Shown piece after piece: positions 6,809 through 11,553 of a stretch of DNA of 28,772 nucleotides. How positions within the stretch are numbered: position 1 is the stretch's first letter; each line of letters begins with the position of its first letter. The notes beneath the pieces were generated by a model. The model made no database searches. It worked only from the letters and a program-made list of their open reading frames with translations, and was not told where the DNA came from. The DNA comes from a virus. Position numbers and translations under genes: made by a program. Location: positions 1 through 28,772 of IMG/VR virus record IMGVR_UViG_3300030110_000885. One strand, given 5' to 3'.

Positions 6809-6893
6809 AAAAAAAGGTAGTGACAAGGAATTGATAATACCACAAAGTATAACCGCTCAGTTATTAATTGATTACCTAACCTCATCACCACCT
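6809..6893 (-). terminator. Long composite hairpin with U7 tail (terminator/attenuator-like RNA)
   Basis: Directly after the stop of the upstream gene, the minus-strand RNA can form a 14-bp closing stem (6880-6893 with 6815-6828). It contains three or more G-U pairs that on the plus strand would be mismatches. Inside are a 6-bp stem (6871-6876 with 6833-6838) and a 5-bp apical stem (6860-6864 with 6849-6853, loop of 6). Seven T residues follow at 6815-6809. This is the form of an intrinsic terminator, with an unusually elaborate stem. It could attenuate or set the ratio between the upstream recombination gene and the SSB/replication genes. Confidence 0.6.
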
Positions 6894-6896
6894 ATA

Positions 6897-7283
6897 CTAG
6901 TTCTTTTTAAATTCTTCTGATTCATCTTCACCAAACACTCCTAACTCATAGAACCCTGTTAATTTTAATACTGCTCTTGACATTGCTCTTTTTTCAGCCA
7001 TTTCCATAACATACCAGCTATTAGTGTTTCCGTCTTTATATCCTTCGCCTTTTAAAGCACTTCCGAATGTTTGAATTGTATTTGAATCTTTAATTGCGAT
7101 AGCGTGTAATACGCAAAAATCTTTTTCACACTTAATTACATTATAATCTATTTGTATATTTTCTATCGCTTGTATCTTTTCTATACCACTTCTTGTGATA
7201 ATAATGTAGTGTTGATGCTTGAATACATCTTCTTTTGTAAGATTGTATTTAATATACTTCTCTTTTAGTATTTCAGTTTTCAT
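6897..7283 (-). CDS. Putative single-strand annealing/recombination protein
   Basis: A 128-residue protein. It reads YNLTKEDVFKHQHYIIITRSGIEKIQAIENI, then a beta segment with CEKDFCVLHAIAIKDSNTIQTFGSALKGEGYKDGNTNSWYVMEMAEKRAMSRAVLKLTGFYELGVFGEDES. The EMAEKRAxSRAVLKL...G-x-GEDE helix is a hallmark I associate with Rad52/Erf-like phage recombination and ssDNA-annealing proteins. The protein is shorter than classical RecT/Red-beta (about 260 residues). It is encoded just upstream of the SSB-like and replication genes, which fits. The exact family cannot be fixed by eye. Confidence 0.5.
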   Translation of the reverse strand: MKTEILKEKYIKYNLTKEDVFKHQHYIIITRSGIEKIQAIENIQIDYNVIKCEKDFCVLHAIAIKDSNTIQTFGSALKGEGYKDGNTNSWYVMEMAEKRAMSRAVLKLTGFYELGVFGEDESEEFKKN

Positions 7284-7301
7284 ATATAATTGTTTTAGTT
7301 T

Positions 7302-7601
7302 TTAAAAATTTTGTATTATAAAACTCTCATTACCTAGTTCTATAACTTGTGTATAATCTTGTATTGTGTCTATATCAGGATATTCTTCAGCTTCATAATC
7401 GCAATGAAAGTCGTCAAGGTCTTCATATTCTGTATATTCGCAACATAAAGCAATCGGGTCAAACTCTATTGATTCACCTGTGCTATCTTCATATTCTTCT
7501 AAGTAATCAAACAATCCTCGTAATCCTGACCTGCTAAAATTGTTTGGTCTATTTTGTTCAAACCATCTACTGAAGTTGTAAAAATTTAAAGTTTCTATCA
7601 T
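7302..7601 (-). CDS. Strongly acidic uncharacterised protein
   Basis: A 99-residue protein with about 25 Asp/Glu, four Arg and no Lys. The N-terminal WFEQNRPNNFSRSGLRGLFDYLEE is amphipathic, followed by FDPIALCCEYTEYEDLDDFHCDYEAEEYPD. The NFSRSGL...LFDYLEEYE...G-x-S-I-EFDPIALCCEY pattern recurs in many phage early regions with no defined function. The charge is compatible with a DNA-mimic or anti-restriction role, but this is only an inference from composition. It overlaps the upstream gene by 4 nt. Confidence 0.6.
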   Translation of the reverse strand: MIETLNFYNFSRWFEQNRPNNFSRSGLRGLFDYLEEYEDSTGESIEFDPIALCCEYTEYEDLDDFHCDYEAEEYPDIDTIQDYTQVIELGNESFIIQNF

Positions 7602-7849
7602 TGTTTATTTATGTATTTAGTCAATTTTTCTTTTATATATTCACAGTCGCACCACTCAATAAATTCATAAGCATCAAACCAAACACAAAGTTCTTCACCT
7701 TGCTCATCTGTACCCCCAAAACAAACTTCGTTTTCGTGAGCCATAAAAGTATGTATTTTTAAATGTTTGTGTTCTTCTTTATTTCTTAATTCAATATTAT
7801 CAGTTCCTGCGGTTGTTTCAAATGTGCTATTTATTATAGGTTTATTCAT
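7598..7849 (-). CDS. Small uncharacterised protein
   Basis: An 83-residue acidic protein (HTFMAHENEVCFGGTDEQGEEL, then CVWFDAYEFIEWCDCEYIKEKLTKYI). The central segment looks like a small beta sheet, with a C-terminal helix. The CDCEYI end offers two Cys but no full zinc site. It overlaps both neighbours by 4 nt, which supports it as a real gene of the early string. No function can be assigned. Confidence 0.6.
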   Translation of the reverse strand: MNKPIINSTFETTAGTDNIELRNKEEHKHLKIHTFMAHENEVCFGGTDEQGEELCVWFDAYEFIEWCDCEYIKEKLTKYINKQ

Positions 7850-8199
7850 ATCGTTGTTATTAGTGCTTTGTTATTATTTTGTTTCAAGTATTTCTCTTTG
7901 TATAAAGCTAATCTAATTTTTGTCCTGGTATTTATTTCCTCTGCTTCTTTTCCATAAATATCATACCAATAAGAACCTTTTGGCTCAACTTTAAAATCGT
8001 AAGTTTCGTCTAAATTCAAGCCAGTCATTTTTACATAAACTTCGTAAGCTTCTTTTACTTGTTCTTCAGTACCAAATATTCTGATGCTAGGCTCTACTTT
8101 TTCTATATCTGTAAACCAACCCTCAGGTGCTAGTTTACTTATCGTTTTATAGACACCATTGTTGTAGAAATGGAAGTCTTTACATATTAGTAATTCCAT
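7846..8199 (-). CDS. Uncharacterised early protein
   Basis: A 117-residue protein with mixed alpha/beta character (MELLICKDFHFYNNGVYKTISKLAPEGW, GTEEQVKEAYEVYVKM). It has a basic C-terminus (RTKIRLALYKEKYLKQNNNK). No domain is recognised. It overlaps the upstream gene by 13 nt and the downstream one by 4 nt. Confidence 0.6.
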   Translation of the reverse strand: MELLICKDFHFYNNGVYKTISKLAPEGWFTDIEKVEPSIRIFGTEEQVKEAYEVYVKMTGLNLDETYDFKVEPKGSYWYDIYGKEAEEINTRTKIRLALYKEKYLKQNNNKALITTI

Positions 8200-8441
8200 C
8201 GTGTAACGTCTTTATAGTGGTAGTATTGTGTTTTTATTTTGACAAATAAATCAATTATCTTTTCGTCTAGTGATTTGTCTAATAAGAACTTTCTGTTTTC
8301 AGGTTCTATCTCTTTAAGCAACATAACAAGACTGTCAGTTACTTTATTTAGCCATAATGGATTTTCATCAATCACATTAAGGATTGAAACTTTAGCTTCT
8401 TCAGCATTTGTAGCTTCTTTCATTTTAAAAGTTGAGTACAT
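8187..8441 (-). CDS. Small helical early protein
   Basis: An 84-residue, largely helical protein (NAEEAKVSILNVIDENPLWLNKVTDSLVMLLKEIEPENR, then SLDEKIIDLFVKIKTQYYHY). It could be a small dimeric helical bundle, but no family is recognised. It is the second gene of the early operon. Confidence 0.55.
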   Translation of the reverse strand: MYSTFKMKEATNAEEAKVSILNVIDENPLWLNKVTDSLVMLLKEIEPENRKFLLDKSLDEKIIDLFVKIKTQYYHYKDVTRWNY

Positions 8442-8451
8442 AGTTTTTGTT

Positions 8452-8643
8452 TTAGTTAGTAATTATTGAATTGTAAAATTTTAATGCTTTGTCGCTTCCT
8501 TGTTTGGTGTTATGCCCTCCAAACTGCTCATACGACACCCAACCTCCTTTTGACACTATGCTTACAAGATTGGTTTTTAAAGACACCGAGATTATATAAC
8601 CCCATTTATCTGTCCATTTCGGTTTTTCATAATTTGTTTCCAT
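8452..8643 (-). CDS. First small early protein
   Basis: A 63-residue protein (METNYEKPKWTDKWGYIISVSLKTNLVSIVSKGGWVSYEQFGG...), probably a small beta-rich domain. It is the first clear gene after the long non-coding control region, about 560 nt downstream of the predicted early promoter. Early phage genes in this position often encode host-takeover proteins, but nothing in the sequence defines the role. Confidence 0.55.
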   Translation of the reverse strand: METNYEKPKWTDKWGYIISVSLKTNLVSIVSKGGWVSYEQFGGHNTKQGSDKALKFYNSIITN

Positions 8644-8649
8644 ACTTTT

Positions 8650-9197
8650 TGTTTTAGTTAATACGTTAGCCCCGTTTGGTAAGGTGGTTGCCTTTTGCCT
8701 TTATGTTTTGTAGAGGTCGCTAGTGGGAATGGTTTTTCTCCATTTCGTATTGGAATTGCAATTCCTCACCACCGATGCGACATTTTAAGGTTCTCACACC
8801 CCGAGTTGTATTCTAGAAATACCTCCCGCTCACTCATACATCTTTATATTTTAAAAAAAGTAGTTAGGGCTTCTAAGCAGAATAAATATTATTGATAGAT
8901 TTTAGTTTTCACTAAGCTAATTATTCCTTTCACCGCTATCAAACGGCTTACTGTAGATGTGTTTAAAGACTTATCTTTCTCCCATTTTGCCTAAGAAACA
9001 ACTTTTGATTTTTGGTTAATCATAAGCATTTGGTTATTCTCTTATAATCGTTTAGCTATAAACTTCACTACTCAACCTCATTGTTTAGGGTACTCTTTCA
9101 ACCCGTTCCTCACAATTTAACTTACCTTTCGGTAAAGCAAGTTTCCTACTTTTGTACTTATTTCAATGAACTTTTCAAAGTTTTTAACCCCTTTGAT
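8650..9197 (-). ncRNA. Candidate long structured RNA or early-operon leader (about 550 nt)
   Basis: About 660 bases (8644-9315) have no convincing gene on either strand; the longest minus-strand frames are under 30 codons. Downstream of the predicted promoter the transcript can form several hairpins. One is UUUACC-GAAA-GGUAAG (9121-9136). A nested pair joins 9112-9116 with 9080-9084 and 9101-9104 with 9088-9091. A 9-bp stem pairs 9041-9049 with 9018-9026, with two G-U pairs. A 7-bp stem (8936-8942 with 8892-8898) encloses a second GAAA-capped hairpin (8902-8915). More hairpins lie at 8808-8822 and 8728-8744. Longer-range options are 8866-8871 with 8668-8673 and 8768-8773 with 8683-8688. GNRA loops and nested stems suggest a folded RNA. 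Whether it is a separate RNA or a 5' leader is open: no intrinsic terminator is visible before the first gene. Confidence 0.5.
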
Positions 9198-9201
9198 GAA
9201 A

Positions 9202-9232
9202 CAAAGATACAAACATTTTTTGGATTAACAAA
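9202..9232 (-). promoter_or_regulatory. Bacteroidetes-type promoter of the early region
   Basis: On the minus strand, TTTG (9232-9229), a 19-nt spacer and TATCTTTG (9209-9202) match the Bacteroidetes primary-sigma promoter (TTTG, 17-23 nt, TAnnTTTG) exactly. Transcription should start near 9195-9197 and run through the non-coding leader into the early genes. This is the best promoter found in the window. Confidence 0.8.
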
Positions 9233-9233
9233 G

Positions 9234-9265
9234 TTTTTAACTACTTTTTTAACTACTTTATTAAC
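9234..9265 (-). repeat. Tandem 12-bp repeats upstream of the early promoter (operator or UP-like)
   Basis: Read on the minus strand, AAAGTAGTTA occurs twice in tandem directly upstream of the -33 TTTG (plus-strand units 9234-9244 and 9245-9256, with a shorter related piece to 9265). A third copy, identical over 13 bases (AAAAAAGTAGTTA), lies in opposite orientation at 8854-8866 inside the leader. Such sites could bind a regulator, or the A-tracts could simply boost the promoter. Confidence 0.45.
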
Positions 9266-9299
9266 AAAAATAGTCATTTATATCTAGTAAATTAAGGTG

Positions 9300-9325
9300 A
9301 AAAAAAAACTAAAAATTATAGTTCC
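9300..9325 (-). terminator. Weak intrinsic terminator after the lysis cassette
   Basis: On the minus strand the end of the metallophosphoesterase gene (including its stop codon) can form a short AU-rich hairpin (9319-9325 with 9305-9311), followed by T residues down to 9300. The stem is weak, so it may terminate late transcription only partly before the early promoter. Confidence 0.35.
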
Positions 9326-10038
9326 ATTAGTAAATTTAGGGGGGTTTTTCCGTTATTTAAGACAACTGCAACGCCCACGGCTGGTCGTTTTCCATATTTT
9401 GCATACGCCATTGCATACGATTTTTGATTAATTCCGCAGCCAACTTGTGTTCCAAAGACACGAAAATTCTTACCCACATAATGCTCTGTGTAACATTGTG
9501 TATGTAAATGCCCTTGAACTGTGTTCATCATATCTGCCCTGCATTTGGTTCTAGCGGTTCCGCCTTCTCCGTGTATGTATTGAACTCCGTCCTTAACATA
9601 TCTTTCTACAAAATTCCAATTAGGAGTTTCTAGCACTTCTTTATATGATTTTATCCACTTACTAGGTATAGCTGAAGTTTGTGCCTTACGCATAATTATA
9701 CGGTCGTGGTTACCGATTATTACTGTCGCTAGAGGAAAAGCATTACGCCATCTTGCTATACGTTGAATAGCTAGGTGAAGTTCATCTGCACCGCCCATAC
9801 CGTCTGCTGATGTTTCGTGATAACTAGAAAAATGATTATCAATCACATCACCAATAAAGACAACTTCTGTGCAATTAAATTCATAATACTTATCTATACA
9901 AAATTCTAAGTAACTATCAAGGCAGAAGGGCTCGTGCAAGTCACCGATAACTAGGACATTCCTAGCTTCGGTTTCTCGCATTTTTTCTAAAGCCACTATC
10001 TCGTGTGGCTTCAATCTATATCTATTGTTTTTTTGCAA
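9316..10038 (-). CDS. Metallophosphoesterase
   Basis: A 240-residue calcineurin-like phosphoesterase with all core motifs in order: GDLHEPF (about 32-38), GDVIDNH (62-68), GNHD (about 109-112), HGEG (about 155-158) and GHLHTQ (about 176-181). These bind a pair of metal ions and hydrolyse phosphomono- or diesters; substrate is unknown. It ends the lysis cassette. The only usable full-length start is TTG, overlapping the upstream small membrane-protein gene by 17 nt: an in-frame stop lies four codons upstream and the first ATG is at residue 20, which would remove a conserved-looking RYRLKPHE segment. Confidence 0.85.
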   Translation of the reverse strand: MQKNNRYRLKPHEIVALEKMRETEARNVLVIGDLHEPFCLDSYLEFCIDKYYEFNCTEVVFIGDVIDNHFSSYHETSADGMGGADELHLAIQRIARWRNAFPLATVIIGNHDRIIMRKAQTSAIPSKWIKSYKEVLETPNWNFVERYVKDGVQYIHGEGGTARTKCRADMMNTVQGHLHTQCYTEHYVGKNFRVFGTQVGCGINQKSYAMAYAKYGKRPAVGVAVVLNNGKTPLNLLMEL

Positions 10039-10219
10039 CGTCTGCTATACCTTGTCCGACAATTAAAGTCAAAATTGCGTAATACAAATCTTTAGCAGTT
10101 GATTCGTCAACTCCTAGATATGAAACGATAGCTGGAACAACAACAGAACTTATTGCGTACCAAAACTTTTTTGACTTCATCATTTTACCGATTAAGTATT
10201 TTTCTAGTAATTTTCTCAT
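10022..10219 (-). CDS. Small membrane protein, holin-like
   Basis: A 65-residue protein. A basic start (MRKLLEKYLIGKMMKSKK) precedes one hydrophobic segment (FWYAISSVVVPAIVSYLGV, about 19-37), then a short polar turn and a second, weaker one (YYAILTLIVGQGIADV). The layout and place directly after the cell-wall-acting gene fit a class II-type holin or related lysis membrane protein. Family membership cannot be proven because holins are diverse. Confidence 0.6.
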   Translation of the reverse strand: MRKLLEKYLIGKMMKSKKFWYAISSVVVPAIVSYLGVDESTAKDLYYAILTLIVGQGIADVAKKQ

Positions 10220-10221
10220 TT

Positions 10222-10761
10222 TTAAGTGTTTTTGATTATTAAATTAATATCCTCACCGCCCAAATGTAATATTTCTTTCATTAGTAAATTCATAGCTAAA
10301 GTTGAATTACCGACAAAGTCTTGTGAATAAGTTTGTCCTACGAGGATACAACCCCTAGTGTCTTTAGGTTTATTACCTCTGTGAAACAATATATATGAAC
10401 GATTATGAACTTCTTCTACAATTAAATGTACATACTTCCTCGTAGCTGATTGTCTAGCAGGTCTTACCTTTACGCCGTATGCTCCTGCAGGAATACAGGA
10501 TACGCTTCTTTGATTACCACGATAGGGTAATTCTAATGTATAACATAATTTTTCTCCATTGACATATAAAGTGCCAATGATTGATTCTTCTGAATAAATC
10601 TTTCTTATTATTAAAAGATTAACGCCCTTGTCCTCGGTAGGTTTTTTTGTAACCGCTTTGTCCTCTACTAGCGTTTTTGGAGTGTATTCCTTTTCTTTTT
10701 TTTCTAGTAGAATTATAAGTGTTTGTAGAAACTTTACGAGCCATTTAATTAGATTTGTCAA
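10222..10761 (-). CDS. DUF5675-type cell-wall lysis protein with N-terminal membrane anchor
   Basis: A 179-residue protein. Residues 1-20 (LIKWLVKFLQTLIILL) form a membrane or signal-anchor segment, then a charged linker, then a DUF5675-like domain from about residue 50: GTLYVNGEKLCYTLELPYRGN, SCIPAGAYGVKV, RSYILFHRGNKPKDTRGCILVG. The H-x-G-N...R-G-C-I motif resembles L,D-transpeptidase-type active sites, so action on peptidoglycan during lysis is plausible but unproven. The reading frame has no ATG near its start: an in-frame stop lies two codons before a TTG, which I take as the start. It overlaps the preceding small gene by 17 nt. Confidence 0.65.
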   Translation of the reverse strand: MTNLIKWLVKFLQTLIILLEKKEKEYTPKTLVEDKAVTKKPTEDKGVNLLIIRKIYSEESIIGTLYVNGEKLCYTLELPYRGNQRSVSCIPAGAYGVKVRPARQSATRKYVHLIVEEVHNRSYILFHRGNKPKDTRGCILVGQTYSQDFVGNSTLAMNLLMKEILHLGGEDINLIIKNT

Positions 10762-10903
10762 ATTTTATAAATTTATAAATAGTAAAAGCTATTGCCAGAA
10801 CTAAAGAAACAAGAGTTAATACCTCATTGCAATCTGTAATACTGAATCCAATAGCACTTCCGTTAGCTATCCCTACTTGTAGTGTGTCTTTTAGGTCGTT
10901 CAT
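10745..10903 (-). CDS. 52-residue membrane protein, probable holin or holin partner
   Basis: A short gene opening at ATG (MNDLKDTLQVGIANG) with one membrane segment near the C-terminus (VLTLVSLVLAIAFTIYKF) and a short basic/acidic tail. It lies between the connector gene and the cell-wall-acting gene and overlaps the latter by 17 nt. Together with the 65-residue membrane protein it gives the cassette two candidate pore formers, or a holin and its regulator. It is below common gene-size cutoffs, so it may be missing from automatic annotations. Confidence 0.6.
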   Translation of the reverse strand: MNDLKDTLQVGIANGSAIGFSITDCNEVLTLVSLVLAIAFTIYKFIKFDKSN

Positions 10904-10985
10904 TTTTTTTAGTATTTGGCTTTTTATCCAAGTAGGATTTTAGCTTCGTTATGTTTACTGTTTTTGTTTTATAGTGCTTTTTCAT
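10863..10985 (-). CDS. 40-residue basic small protein (possible)
   Basis: A frame that begins with ATG overlapping the stop of the connector gene (TAATG) and reads MKKHYKTKTVNITKLKSYLDKKPNTKK..., ending in PKRHTTSRDS. It is very rich in Lys/Arg and overlaps the start of the 52-residue membrane protein by 41 nt. The coupled start and the otherwise empty 80-nt gap argue for a real small gene. The function is unknown and the length makes it uncertain. Confidence 0.4.
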   Translation of the reverse strand: MKKHYKTKTVNITKLKSYLDKKPNTKKNERPKRHTTSRDS

Positions 10986-11551
10986 TACGGACTGATATCA
11001 GGTGTTAAAAAGTTTCTCAATGTTATTTTAGTGCCTTGTGGCATTGGTCTTTCTAAATTCATTCCATTATAGTAAGCATTTTTATCTGGGTTTATATCTG
11101 CACCTGAATTTGAAGAATATTCAGGAAAACTAGAAGTATTGTTAGTTATATATTCAATCATTCGTTCCGTATAATATTCCGCAGTATTCCTAACCTCTTC
11201 TCGTAAGTGTTGTGCTTCTTCTGTGCTTAAAGAATTACCTGTTTCTGAAGTCTTAGAAAATATGTTACCATTCTCAATCTTGAACCTTAAAAAAGGGATA
11301 GCGTGGTAAAAAGCCCAATTAGGTAACATATCACCTATATATTCATCAACTAATGTTTTGTAAGCACCTGTTAATGAACTTCCTGTTATTTTAGTTTTTA
11401 AAGCATCATATAATTGTGTGCCTAGTTTAGGTTCTACATACAATTTTTGTGCTTGCCTTACATATGGTAATAATAAATTTGTATCAACATTCAAGTTGAT
11501 TGCCGTGCTATCTTTTAATTTTTCTTCTGATATAAATAATACGTATGCCAT
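10985..11551 (-). CDS. Head-tail connector/adaptor protein (DUF6712-like)
   Basis: A 188-residue protein with a pattern I know from Bacteroidetes phages: MAYVLFISEEKLKDSTAINLNVDTNLLLPYVRQAQKLYVEPKLGTQLYDALK, then LVDEYIGDMLPNWAFYHAIPFLRFKI and a C-terminal AEYYTERMIEYITNNTSSFPEY. These helices correspond to DUF6712-type proteins, which sit next to portal or capsid genes and are thought to form the head-tail adaptor ring. The position 2 nt after the portal gene supports this. Confidence 0.65.
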   Translation of the reverse strand: MAYVLFISEEKLKDSTAINLNVDTNLLLPYVRQAQKLYVEPKLGTQLYDALKTKITGSSLTGAYKTLVDEYIGDMLPNWAFYHAIPFLRFKIENGNIFSKTSETGNSLSTEEAQHLREEVRNTAEYYTERMIEYITNNTSSFPEYSSNSGADINPDKNAYYNGMNLERPMPQGTKITLRNFLTPDISP

Positions 11552-11553
11552 AA

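Noticed and set aside
8641-8800. Possible integron attC-like or tRNA-like site (GTTAGCC, GGTTCTCACACC)
   Set aside because: The core does not fit GTTRRRY and no paired core is found; the T-arm-like piece lacks TTCRA and no cloverleaf can be drawn.
8695-8895. 66-codon plus-strand frame in the control region
   Set aside because: It runs against all other genes, lies on the complement of the structured leader, and has no promoter or coupling; its composition looks like complement of RNA stems.
9147-9154. Plus-strand TACTTTTG as a second rightward promoter
   Set aside because: The -7 box matches, but no TTTG lies at 17-23 nt upstream; only TTTC at 16 nt.
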